This document shows, piece after piece, positions 1 to 9,160 of a DNA stretch of 64,000 nucleotides. Source of the DNA: Paraniabella ginsengisoli (GTDB lineage Bacteria > Bacteroidota > Bacteroidia > Chitinophagales > Chitinophagaceae); contig NZ_JAKWBL010000001.1 in the NCBI RefSeq assembly GCF_022513635.1, positions 930,001 through 994,000 on the forward strand, in the 5' to 3' direction. Positions within the stretch are counted from its first letter, which is position 1. Each line of letters opens with the position of its first letter. The notes under the pieces were generated by a model. That model did not search any database. It was given only the letters and a program-made list of their open reading frames with translations, and had not been told where the DNA came from. Position numbers and translations under genes: made by a program.

Positions 1-3000
1 AAAGAATCTTTCGATCCGTCTGTATAGGCTATATAAATAATTCCATTAACCATCTGGCTTTGTTGGTGATTAGTGGTACCTGCCATTAAAAGATAAGCAT
101 GAGATGATTTTCCGCTAAGCGGGATATTGATCGAATCCGGGAATTGGTCCCATTGTGAAGTATAAGCAATGTTATTTTGTGTGCCAATGTTGAAAGGTAT
201 CTTATCAAGATATACTGCTTTCTTTTGTATTCCTGCTTCAGCGATCTCGGGCTGAATAAGCGGGTAGCACCAGTTGCCAATACCCTGCCATGGAATTTGT
301 AAAGTAGTGCTTGTCGCGCTGGGCGAAAGATACTTATGTTTAAAGGTATTGGTGATATTGTCGTTAAGGATGTTGTCAATTTTTATCGGCTCGTATTGAG
401 CTGAAGCAGGAACATCCCAATTGGTTATAGTTTGAATGGTGCTGGTTCCATCACTTAAATTAATGAAGATTTTATTTCTTCCTTTATTCAGATGAGTGGC
501 GCTTAATGTGAAATTTTTTGTTGCTCCGGCGTCTATTGAAAATGTTTCTTTATAATTGTTAAGGTGCAATACTCCTTCTTTGCGTAATGACGTATGATTG
601 ATACATTTAATAGCGGAACTCTTTTCATTGGTTTCAGTTTCTATTATCTCAATGGCGGGCTTTGTGTGAATGGATACCGGTTGAATCCATGTGGCATTCC
701 CTTGTTTTAAATGCAACAGTAAGTTATGATTCCCATCTGTGTTAGCATGTAGTTCGTTGATTTGGGTTCCTTGCTGCGGAAAGGAAAAAGCATCCTGAAT
801 ATCATCTATTTTTTGAATTGATAATTTTGAATAGGGAAGTTTGAATTTTTCACCTTTTACCGAGTTGATAATGGATACATCCTTTTTTAAAGCATTGCCA
901 CTCCATATAATCTTTACTTCATAATTCGATTGTGCGCCTGCGTTTATTTCTATTGCCGGGTTATGCATCGTATTTTGAACCCAATGATATTTTGCTTTCT
1001 TGCCGTTTATATAAACATTTTCTACTCCATTTTTAAATGCATTCACGCGTAACACAAGGTTCATCTGCTTGCTGTAACGTGGTTTTATATTATATACAGA
1101 TTCGTTTCCCGATGCTTTAAAATCAAATAAAATATTTGGTAAAGAAAGCTTTGCAAACCGCCAATCTGAAGGAAAGCCAGGATGTATATATAGTGAACCG
1201 CTTAAGGCGTCTGGAACAATGCCAAAAAGTCCTTCGGTTAATGTGCGGGCTGCTACGCCGATCGGATCTGCAAAGTCACGGTACAACTCGCCTCTTACTG
1301 CATCGTAGAAGGATAGCTGTTGAAAGCCGCCAGGACTGGAGCTTAAATACATGCTCTCTACAATACTGCTCTTCCAAAGATTGAAGGCATTATCATTTTC
1401 ACCACTTTGCCAATATGCTAAAGCTGTGTTCAGGTTTTCTGCCAATGCAACATTATTAACACTCCAGGTATAAGGTTGCCAATTTGTAGTGGACAATAGT
1501 TGCAGATCATTAAAAGGAAGATCTTTCGCCTTTACTGGAATATGCGGTATATTATCATCTACATAACGTAGCATCTGAAATTGTTGAGCAGGCGTTGCTA
1601 TTCCACCATCGATGGCGTGATAAATAGTCCAAAGGCCGGGAGCCGAATGAGCGAGCTTAAGGCCCAATATATCTCTATTTTCTGCAAACGTTCCTTTTTC
1701 ATTTAGCCATAGTTTTTGATTCAGGGCTTTAAGTATTTTAGCTGATTCTGTTTCGTAAGCAGTTGCATCTTCCTTTAACAATTTGGCAATATAAGCGGCC
1801 ATTTTATTTGCCCGGTAGTTATATGCTGTTGCATGTGTGACGCCGCCACCACTGTATTGCAGCGCATCACTAGCCCAGATGCACGCGTAAGCATCATAAA
1901 GTCCATCATCGTCTATATCATAATTTCTTTTCTCCCATTGAAGATGCAATTTAATAGACGGCCATACTTTTCTGACATAGGAAATATCTCCTGTGTATTT
2001 TAAATGAGTAAGTAGCTGGTCTATAAATACGAGGTTCATATCATAATGATGCGGTTGTATTTTCCCATCGGGATTGCGACAGATGTAACCGTTGCTGAAC
2101 ATTGCATTACCCATTCTTTCTTTTTGTCTGGCAAAATGTAATGCGGTGTCAGGTTCTATATTTCCTGCATCTATGTTAGTTACCTGTGATTTTAAATAAC
2201 TATCAAAATGCAATCTGGCTCTGTCATGCCAACCTAATGCATCCGCAACATAAGCGCCCCGCCATGCAGGTAATCGCATGCGCCATGCCACGGAACCGTG
2301 TAAATAACTGGGAGCTTCCCAAATAGCATCAGCAGCAATAGATAATGCACTTCCGAGAGGATTTATATAAACATCAGGTGTTTCTAAAATTACTCTGTTT
2401 GCTATTTTCTTTCTTGCCTGTTCTGCTTTTTGAAAAAGGCCATCAAGCATGGCGTAACTGATAGAAGAAAGATTGTTCTTTAAAAGCAGATAGGAAACAT
2501 TGTTCTCAACTTTTACCGAAGCTACAATAGCGGGTGCTGTAACTGTATTATGTGATTTAAATAATTGTAAAGGCGATTCTTGTTTATAAGCATCTGCAAG
2601 TTTTACTGTGCTGTTTAATGGAAATATGCCTGATATAATTTTGGGCTTATCTTTTTTAGTGGAGTCAGGCTTTTTCCCATATTGAATTTCGTACCGCTCA
2701 TCATCCGTCAGGGGTTTTGTAAAACCATAGTATAATTGAAATGTATGCCCTTTGATGTTGTATTGATTGTCTTTGCAATAAGAAGGATCAAGGTAGAAAG
2801 AAGATTCCGGATCCGCTCCGATATCGCCGTCACGGCTGAATTTTTTGCCTGTTGCTCCGCCATAAGCTATAATCAATGATGTATTGGCGGGTACGTCTTT
2901 TGTCTCCAATTTCAGTATCATTCCTTCTTCTTCTGCCATAGCAAGTACTGAAATGTAAAGCCTTCCATTTTTTAATAGTTTGTCTTTTATTTCATAAAGC

Positions 3001-3344
3001 ATAGCGCCCGGCCTGTAAGTGGTTTTTATATCATCGGCTTCGGTTATCCATTTGCTTTGGTTGTTGAATAAAATTCCAATTTTACAATTACCACCCATTC
3101 CCGGCATGTAGAGGGCAAATTCGGGCAAGTCTCCAGCTTCAACCCTAAAACCAGTATTTGTGCCATACAGGGCACGATTGAATTTTTTAGCGCCTTGATG
3201 TAAAATGAAATCTGTACCCGACGGCTTGTAATGGAGCACCCTTTCCTTATTATGCCACAGCTGAGCCATGGCTTGAAAACCAAAGCCCAGGGATATTAAA
3301 CAAGCCAGTGTTGTAAACAGGAAATATTTTATGTAATGCGGCAT
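1..3344 (-). CDS. DUF4450-like secreted glycan-active protein, partial
   Basis: The frame is open from an ATG at 3344 to the left window edge, giving at least 1,114 residues with the C-terminus missing. A signal peptide is visible (hydrophobic stretch at residues 5-28 ending in AMAQ). The N-terminal domain (about residues 30-230, beginning WHNKERVLHYKPSGTDF) resembles the DUF4450 family of Bacteroidota glycan-degradation loci. The middle (about 300-750) looks like an all-alpha glycosidase toroid, with repeated Trp/His-rich helices. Beta-rich accessory regions follow. Its ATG overlaps the stop codon of the upstream GH43-like gene (TAATG), which suggests translational coupling in a carbohydrate operon. 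The family assignment is from memory of the motif and the enzyme activity is unknown. No frameshift was seen. Confidence 0.75.
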   Translation of the reverse strand, partial: MPHYIKYFLFTTLACLISLGFGFQAMAQLWHNKERVLHYKPSGTDFILHQGAKKFNRALYGTNTGFRVEAGDLPEFALYMPGMGGNCKIGILFNNQSKWITEADDIKTTYRPGAMLYEIKDKLLKNGRLYISVLAMAEEEGMILKLETKDVPANTSLIIAYGGATGKKFSRDGDIGADPESSFYLDPSYCKDNQYNIKGHTFQLYYGFTKPLTDDERYEIQYGKKPDSTKKDKPKIISGIFPLNSTVKLADAYKQESPLQLFKSHNTVTAPAIVASVKVENNVSYLLLKNNLSSISYAMLDGLFQKAEQARKKIANRVILETPDVYINPLGSALSIAADAIWEAPSYLHGSVAWRMRLPAWRGAYVADALGWHDRARLHFDSYLKSQVTNIDAGNIEPDTALHFARQKERMGNAMFSNGYICRNPDGKIQPHHYDMNLVFIDQLLTHLKYTGDISYVRKVWPSIKLHLQWEKRNYDIDDDGLYDAYACIWASDALQYSGGGVTHATAYNYRANKMAAYIAKLLKEDATAYETESAKILKALNQKLWLNEKGTFAENRDILGLKLAHSAPGLWTIYHAIDGGIATPAQQFQMLRYVDDNIPHIPVKAKDLPFNDLQLLSTTNWQPYTWSVNNVALAENLNTALAYWQSGENDNAFNLWKSSIVESMYLSSSPGGFQQLSFYDAVRGELYRDFADPIGVAARTLTEGLFGIVPDALSGSLYIHPGFPSDWRFAKLSLPNILFDFKASGNESVYNIKPRYSKQMNLVLRVNAFKNGVENVYINGKKAKYHWVQNTMHNPAIEINAGAQSNYEVKIIWSGNALKKDVSIINSVKGEKFKLPYSKLSIQKIDDIQDAFSFPQQGTQINELHANTDGNHNLLLHLKQGNATWIQPVSIHTKPAIEIIETETNEKSSAIKCINHTSLRKEGVLHLNNYKETFSIDAGATKNFTLSATHLNKGRNKIFINLSDGTSTIQTITNWDVPASAQYEPIKIDNILNDNITNTFKHKYLSPSATSTTLQIPWQGIGNWCYPLIQPEIAEAGIQKKAVYLDKIPFNIGTQNNIAYTSQWDQFPDSINIPLSGKSSHAYLLMAGTTNHQQSQMVNGIIYIAYTDGSKDS

Positions 3345-4398
3345 TAAACAATTTTGAAAATAAAAGAGGAGGCTGTCATAAACTTGCCACCCTGAGATGT
3401 CATAAATAAATAAGTCGGTTTTCCATTTTCTAAAAGTAATTGAGGCCGTTCAAATCTGCCGTAACGCGATAAGTGAGATGGGGCAGGAGCTTGTTTGATA
3501 TACTTGTCTGCTTCATAAAATGCAATCTCTGGTTTGCTCCAATGTTTGCCAGTCTTCGAATGCATAATGATACCATATTCATGATTGTAATAACCCATGT
3601 CTCTGGCTATCATATAAAATTTATTTTTTTCATACCAAACAAAGGCATCTTCCAATTGGGCATTGTTTCCCCGCTTTGAAAAATCTATTACTGGATTACC
3701 GTCATATTTTATGAATGGGCCTTCAGGGTTATCGGCAATGGCTAATCCATATTTTCTGTTGCCTCTTATGGAGCCTTTTGTTTCTTCATATTCTTTTGTA
3801 TTCCATGATTTATAATATAGCAGATATTTACCTTTATGATGGATAACAGAAGGATTTGTTGTACAATGATCATCCCAGCCGCCTTCTGGCCCAGGTAGTA
3901 AAATGGGGGCGTCGGTTCTTTGCCAAGGGCCGTTAAGTGACTCGGAAACGGCGAGGCCAATACGCTTAGTATTTGTTTTGCCATTTGAATTACCCATATA
4001 GTACAGATAATATTTTCCATTGAATGTTGTAATGAATGGATTATGGCAAGTGGTTGCATCCCAATAACCTTCCCGCGGCTTTAGTATCGTACCCACAACA
4101 TTAAATTCAGATTCAGGGTTATCGGCAACAGCGTGTGCAATTTCGCAGCCATTGATCCATCCGCTCATTTTCTTTTTACTGTCCCATCGTGAGAAAAAAC
4201 ATGAATCTTTCCATCAGGCCCTTTAATAGGGGTGTTGCACCATACGTAATACCCTTCAAGCTCTAATGCTCTGCCTACGGGCTTTAAGCGTTTGGCAAAG
4301 TCAGATACTGGTTCCCAAGATGTCAGAAAATTATCAGGTGCTATGCATATTGCTGCACTGATCAGGCTGCTTTGATGTATGAATTGTTTTCGATTCAT
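3344..4398 (-). CDS. GH43-like five-bladed beta-propeller glycosidase (one frameshift)
   Basis: About 351 residues once a single missing base is restored in the A6 run at 4194-4199. Upstream of the break lies the N-terminal part MNRKQFIHQSSLISA...; downstream the frame continues with MSGWINGCEIAHA. The protein has beta-propeller glycoside hydrolase features: WDATTCHNPFI, YYLYYMGNSNG, WDDHCTTNPSV, LLYYKSWN and QLEDAFVWYEKNKFYMIARD. These resemble GH43/GH32-clan relatives and give alternating blades with Asp/Glu in strand ends. It starts 22 bp after the six-hairpin protein gene and overlaps the next gene by one base, so it is the middle gene of a three-gene operon. The substrate cannot be read from sequence. 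A hydrophobic N-terminus suggests export. The break is probably a consensus error. Confidence 0.75.
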
Positions 4399-4420
4399 TG
4401 ATATGGTATTGCTAAAAAAA

Positions 4421-6559
4421 TCAAGGCATCTTTTGCAGGCCTTCAGTCTTCACCTTCCATTTACCGTTTTTGGGTATACCAGGAAGTTTATGATTTGCCT
4501 GATCATACCCGGCACACATCATAGCAACAGCCGCAAGCAATCCTCCATTACCGGGCAGGTAAATAGTTAACCGGCCTTCCTGGTAATTGTGTCCGTTAGG
4601 TAAGTAGGTGTTGGTTTGTATGTCCATTAACAAAGCATCAATCGCTTTGTCGGGTAAACCCAGTCTGGTTGCGGTCATAGCTGTCATTGGAAAATCCCAT
4701 CCCCATGTATCATGCCAGCTCCAGTTATTCCATATCCAGTTGAAAGTGTTTTTCATGATATGCTCATCAAGCATAGACGTCTTTGGCATCATTCCAAATG
4801 CTCCAAATACAGAAGGATGATCGGTTTTGTATTCAGGATTAGTGTAAGAATCAGTTGCACTTTCGGCAAACAAGTACTTGTCTTTTTGTTTTGGCAGCGG
4901 CGATAGATCTTTTAATACAGCATCCCATTTTTCATTTCTTTTTAAACCAAGGCGCTTGCGCCATTGCTGTGCTACGTTCAAGGCCCAATGCCAATACACT
5001 AACTCATAAGTTGGATTGAATGTTTCTTCAGCATTAAATCGCTCCTGTGCTGGAATAAGGCCTTTGCCTAAAATGTATTTATGTGTTACAGAATCATATC
5101 TTGCGAAAGATGCCATAAAGTCTGCAGTACCAAAAACAAGGTCTTTGTACTTATTAAGTATAGCTTTACTATTATTGGCACGATACAGTAATTCAGTAAA
5201 ATAAATGAAGTGCGGTTGCTGCCAAATAAGAAATGCACCAATAGATGAAGGCACTTCACGGCCTTCATTGTCAGTCATTTTTTGCCAGCGCAAACCTTCG
5301 TAACCTTGTCTTTGGGCTATTCCTTTTGCTACATCTGCTACTTTAAGATACCAGTCTACACTTTTTTGTAATAACTCAGGCCGACCCCATAAGGCAAAAT
5401 GGATACCGTGCCACCAATGCATTTCCAGGTGTGGTTTTCCATACCAGCTATTATAGGTAAGGCCTGTTTCCTGTGGTGGAAAATCGTCTGCACATTGAAT
5501 GCGGGTAAGATACTGTGACAGAATGATGCGGCGCTCTAATTCATTAGCGCGAGAATCAGTACTTCCTGCAAAATCAATTGCGCCACCACTATTCCAAAAC
5601 TCAAACCATCCTTTTGTGCTGCTGGTTTTTGTTGCTGTAAAAGAGGGCGCGGTTGTTTTTTTCTCTTGTGCAGAAAAAGAGCAACTATATTCAAAATCAT
5701 TAGTATTTGTTGGAGTAATCAAAAAGTAATGAGGTTGTTTTTCTTTGAAAGTGGCTTTTGATGACCAAAGTGATTGAATAAAGTAATGAGTAGTATCCAA
5801 TACATGCTTTATCGTTGATGCATTGGCTTGCTTGTTGACTATTGTTGATTGGTGCTTGTTTTCGCTTGTCCAGTTGTTGCCTCTGTCGTCCCAACTACCT
5901 GTTGGATAAGGAAGTCTTACACGGATACTAATACGCCCTTTGAGCATTAATGGAGAATTGATTTTTACAGCTATTGCATCTTGTTGCTGATGGCCATAAG
6001 TGATTACTTTTACTGGCACACCTTCTACTGTAAAGGAAGAACTAATGCTGCCATCCCACATGTCAAGTGATTGCTGAATATTCTTTATGTCTGCCAGGGA
6101 AGCCAACGAGCCATTATTTTTGGTGATTTCGAGGCCAATATTAGCCAGATGCAGGCGGTGTTCATTTTCTCTGAAATAATCAGCGGTTTTTTTATTGATT
6201 TCTGGCCCGCTACCATTTTGTACTGCATAGCTTACATCCCTGCCATTTAAATGATAGACGCGCAGCGCATCTTCAAATTTGTAATTATGAACATTCGGAA
6301 ATGCATGCCAACCCCATGCACTTTGTGTGCCTAAGGGAACGCCTTTTGCATATTCATCTGGAAATGATTGCAGACCTGTTACATCAACCGTAAAAGCAAA
6401 AGATCCATTGCCTACTGAGAGGGAAGCGAGCGTGTCTGCTTTGTTAAGTTTTACTGTATGACGTTGTACCAACTGCTTCCTGTCAATTTTTGTTTGTGCA
6501 TTAACTGTGAAACAAAAGAATAGTAAGGCAATTGTTACCGTGATTAATTTTAGGTTCAT
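4421..6559 (-). CDS. Secreted six-hairpin glycosidase-like protein
   Basis: 712 residues from the ATG at 6559. I prefer this start to the in-frame TTG at 6601 because it places a signal peptide (MNLKLITVTIALLFFCFTVNA, cleavage before Q) at the N-terminus. An N-terminal beta-sandwich (about 30-300, with the SVGNGSFAFTVDVTG motif) precedes an (alpha/alpha)6-type domain (about 340-690) rich in Trp and His, including HLEMHWWHGIHFALWGRPELL and WSWHDTWGWDFPMTAMTA. This architecture is shared by GH65, GH95 and related families. I do not recognise the exact family. It is the first gene of the minus-strand operon and is divergent from the GH105-like gene. A role in exported glycan breakdown is inferred from fold and context. 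Confidence 0.75.
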   Translation of the reverse strand: MNLKLITVTIALLFFCFTVNAQTKIDRKQLVQRHTVKLNKADTLASLSVGNGSFAFTVDVTGLQSFPDEYAKGVPLGTQSAWGWHAFPNVHNYKFEDALRVYHLNGRDVSYAVQNGSGPEINKKTADYFRENEHRLHLANIGLEITKNNGSLASLADIKNIQQSLDMWDGSISSSFTVEGVPVKVITYGHQQQDAIAVKINSPLMLKGRISIRVRLPYPTGSWDDRGNNWTSENKHQSTIVNKQANASTIKHVLDTTHYFIQSLWSSKATFKEKQPHYFLITPTNTNDFEYSCSFSAQEKKTTAPSFTATKTSSTKGWFEFWNSGGAIDFAGSTDSRANELERRIILSQYLTRIQCADDFPPQETGLTYNSWYGKPHLEMHWWHGIHFALWGRPELLQKSVDWYLKVADVAKGIAQRQGYEGLRWQKMTDNEGREVPSSIGAFLIWQQPHFIYFTELLYRANNSKAILNKYKDLVFGTADFMASFARYDSVTHKYILGKGLIPAQERFNAEETFNPTYELVYWHWALNVAQQWRKRLGLKRNEKWDAVLKDLSPLPKQKDKYLFAESATDSYTNPEYKTDHPSVFGAFGMMPKTSMLDEHIMKNTFNWIWNNWSWHDTWGWDFPMTAMTATRLGLPDKAIDALLMDIQTNTYLPNGHNYQEGRLTIYLPGNGGLLAAVAMMCAGYDQANHKLPGIPKNGKWKVKTEGLQKMP

Positions 6560-6632
6560 ATGAGCAATCTTTCGATGGATAACAAATTTAATAGGAAACA
6601 AGGTATGTTACGTCCTGTACAATCCTGCTTCT

Positions 6633-6773
6633 CAGGGATTTCGCTTTTAGATAAATTTGTTATCTATTTTCCCCGCAGATGAGCGCAAATTTTTAACAGC
6701 AGATGTACGCACAAAAAGAATCAGCGGCAATCAGCGGGAAAAAAATACTCAAATGTTAAAAGCGTAATCCCTG
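6633..6773. repeat. MITE-like element with imperfect terminal inverted repeats
   Basis: CAGGGATTTCGCTTTT (6633-6648) is an inverted copy of AAAAGCGTAATCCCTG (6758-6773), with one mismatch over 16 bp. The flanks carry a near-direct repeat (TCCTGCTTCT at 6623-6632 and TCCTGCTTTT at 6774-6783, 9/10), which looks like a target duplication. The interior has short repeated motifs of the type ATCAGCGG/CAGATGNNCGCA (6673-6738), familiar from Bacteroidota intergenic DNA. Confidence 0.5.
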
Positions 6774-6842
6774 TCCTGCTTTTCTGATTTATCGATAGTG
6801 TAATTGTCGTTTATATAAGATGAAATATATTCCACAAAAAAG

Positions 6843-6893
6843 TGTGCGACGCAACAAAGATGATATTTGTTTATTGCTGATTCAATAGAAAAT
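6843..6893 (+). repeat. Diverged copy of dispersed hairpin repeat (R1)
   Basis: Contains GTGCGACGCAA, shared exactly with the copy at 23726-23784. It also shows the TATTTGTTTATTGCTG...TCAATAGAAAA tail, resembling the TATATT...GCTGGGTCAATAAAAA tail of the better copies at 27591, 44527, 52667 and 60013. This is a weak, partial member. Confidence 0.35.
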
Positions 6894-6989
6894 TAATACA
6901 ACATTAAAATAAGCATGTCAGGACGCCACAGGATGGAGTAATAATTGCGATGAAGTAATATTGAAGTCTAACGAAATCAAATTTTTGCC

Positions 6990-8116
6990 ATGAGATTCAA
7001 GTTTATAATGCTACTTAGCTTAGTTTTTATTTTAAGCGGAAATTCCTTTGGTCAAAAGCTTCCATCGAAAAAAGTATTTTGAAAACGATGAGGCTTACCA
7101 ATCAATATTTCATGAATAAATGGCCTGATGCCGGTAAGACGATCATTACTAATAAAGAAAGGCCGAGCAATATTTGGACAAGAGCGGTTTATTATGAAGG
7201 CTTGATGGCGCTGCATAAAGTTGATCCTCAGAAAAAATATTATGATTATGCTGTACAATGGGGTGAAAAACATAAGTGGGGATTGAACGGAGGAACGAGT
7301 ACTAAAAACGCAGATAATCAATGCTGCGGACAAATCTATATTGATTTGTACCTGATAGATAAAAAGGAAGAGCGTGTAAAAGATATTAAAACCTGTATTG
7401 ATAATGTAGTGGCCAGCGACAGAAATGAAGACTGGAGCTGGGTTGACGCGATTCAAATGGCGATGCCCGTTTTTACAAAACTAGGTAATTTGTATAACGA
7501 TAAGAAGTATTTCGACAAGATGTACGACATCTATGCATACACGAAAAATACGCATGGAGATAAAGGTTTATACAATCGGGAAGATCATTTATGGTGGCGC
7601 GATAAAGATTTTGACCCACCCTATAAAGAACCAAACGGTGAAGATTGTTACTGGAGCCGTGGCAATGGATGGGTGCTTGCTGCATTGGTAAGAGTATTGG
7701 ATGAGTTACCATCATCTGATCCACACTATGCGGAATATTTACAAGACTTTAAAGACATGAGTGCAGCGTTGTTAAAAATTCAAAGACCTGACGGGTTGTG
7801 GACGGCAAGTTTGCACGACCCTAATCATTTTGGTGGTAAAGAAATTACCGGTTCGTCTTTATTTACTTATGGATTTGCATGGGGTGTAAGAAAGGGGTTT
7901 CTTGATAAAAAGAGTTACTTGCCAGCAATTACAAAAGCCTGGAAAACTATGGTGAAAGATGCTGTTCATAAGGATGGGTTTTTGGGATACGTTCAGGGTA
8001 CAGGGAAAGAGCCTAAAGACGGGCAGCCTGTTACTTACACAAGTAAGCCAGATTTTGAAGATTATGGTTTGGGCTGTTTCTTATTAGCAGGAACTGAAGT
8101 GTATAAGCTAAAATAA
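6990..8116 (+). CDS. GH105-like unsaturated uronyl hydrolase (one frameshift)
   Basis: 375 residues after restoring one base in the A6 run at 7068-7073. The ATG at 6990 gives a signal peptide (MRFKFIMLLSLVFILSGNSFG). The body has the (alpha/alpha)6 family signs of GH105/GH88: TMRLTNQYFMNKWPD near the N-terminus, IWTRAVYYEGLMAL, WSWVDAIQMAMPVFTKLG, ED...WSRGNGWVLAALVRVLDELP, and a C-terminal FGLG-like segment (DFEDYGLGCFLLAG). Family members remove the 4,5-unsaturated uronic acid left by polysaccharide lyases, typically from rhamnogalacturonan-, ulvan- or glycosaminoglycan-type chains. It diverges from the glycosidase operon and is followed by a strong hairpin. Secretion and a role in uronate-containing glycan use are inferred. 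Confidence 0.85.
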
Positions 8117-8138
8117 TGTTTGAGATTGATTAATAAGC

Positions 8139-8176
8139 AAAAAAGCAGGCGCTCTTAAACGAACGCCTGCTTTTTT
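8139..8176. terminator. Bidirectional intrinsic terminator
   Basis: The stem GCAGGCG/CGCCTGC is flanked by A-rich sequence on the left and a T6 run on the right. It lies between the convergent GH105-like gene and META lipoprotein gene and can act on both strands. Confidence 0.8.
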
Positions 8177-8190
8177 ATTTAAAAAAACTA

Positions 8191-8984
8191 TTATTTCTTT
8201 TGAAGCCGCATCACTGCTATATCTCCCATGATCAGAGTTAATGTATTTTCTGAAATACTAAACTTGTTGATGGTTTGCAAGGTTTTGAAGAAGGTGCTTT
8301 CTCCCTGGCCTTCGCAGGCCATTTTAGTACTCATTGGCATTCCGAATTTTATATTGCCGCCATCCAATTTGAATGAGACCCTGAAATTATTGCAACTGCT
8401 GTTTCCGGTTGCTATTGTATCGGGAAGATTAAATGTAATAGTTGGTTTTTTATTAGGGTATAAACCATTGAATGCGATTCGCGGTCCAGAAATATAATCT
8501 ACTTCCCAGCTGCCGTTTAAAAGAGCTCCCTCATTGACTGTAGTTACCGCCTGGAAACGAGCCAGTGGCGCCATTTTAGCTTTGTTCAATGATAAAATAT
8601 TGTTGGCAATAGTGTAGTTATCTGCTGTGCCGAAAACATTTTTTAGCTGATTTTCAATGCTCATATCTTCACACGCCATCATTGTAGACATGCCTTGCTC
8701 AAATTTTATTTTTCCATTATCAGATGATGTGTACGTGCCTCCCAGTCCGTTACATCCGCCGGATGCAGTATAGCGATTTTCCTCGCCGCTATTAAACTCG
8801 ATAAAAGGCTCTTTATTGTTTATTTTATCTGCAACAGGCTGTCCGCCAATTTCAATCAGTTTCCACTTCTTGCCGGTTAAGGATGTTGTTTCCATGTTGT
8901 TTTCAGATGTGGTGGTTTTTTTGTATTGCTACAAGCGTTTAAAAGAATCAAAGCTAGTGCAAGTAGATAGAGGGGTTGTTTCAT
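8191..8984 (-). CDS. Double META-domain lipoprotein (one frameshift)
   Basis: 264 residues when one base is added to the T7 run at 8916-8922. The restored N-terminus (MKQPLYLLALALILLNACSN) is a lipoprotein signal with lipobox LNAC, starting at the ATG at 8984. Two successive META/HslJ-like halves are visible. The first (about 35-140) has LTGKKWKLIEIGGQPV, YTASGGCNGLGGTY and MSTMMACEDM. The second (about 155-264) has LNGSWEVDYISGP, TGNSSCNNFRVSF and MSTKMACEGQGE. The paired pattern SGGCNxxxGxY...M(S/T)xMACE is characteristic of the family, which is often associated with envelope stress. It is probably anchored in the envelope; its molecular function is unknown. Confidence 0.85.
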
Positions 8985-9160
8985 CAGTTTGTTTTTATGT
9001 TTTTAATGGTCAAATGAAATTGATTAATAACATTGATATTGTTTTTTTACCTCATCGAACTTCGTTCTTCAAATACTCATTTGCGTAGAATGATTACGGC
9101 TCATTCGTGGCTGAAGTTTATGTCCGAATTTACAACTATTCATACAAATTATCTTTTAGA

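Larger units (their letters stand above)
6602..6989. other. 388-bp divergent intergenic region with two repeat elements
   Basis: No gene seen. The region separates the divergent glycosidase operon and the GH105-like gene, so it must hold both promoters. It contains a 13-bp inverted repeat (GATAACAAATTTA at 6578-6590 and its complement at 6652-6664), an element with 16-bp imperfect terminal inverted repeats (6633-6773), and a diverged copy of the dispersed hairpin repeat (6843-6893). Confidence 0.6.

Noticed and set aside
6559..6601. Start of the six-hairpin protein at TTG 6601
   Set aside because: The ATG at 6559 places the signal peptide at the N-terminus; the extra 14 residues would disrupt it.
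7052..7456. 134-codon minus-strand ORF opposite the GH105-like gene
   Set aside because: It lies entirely within a well-supported gene on the other strand.
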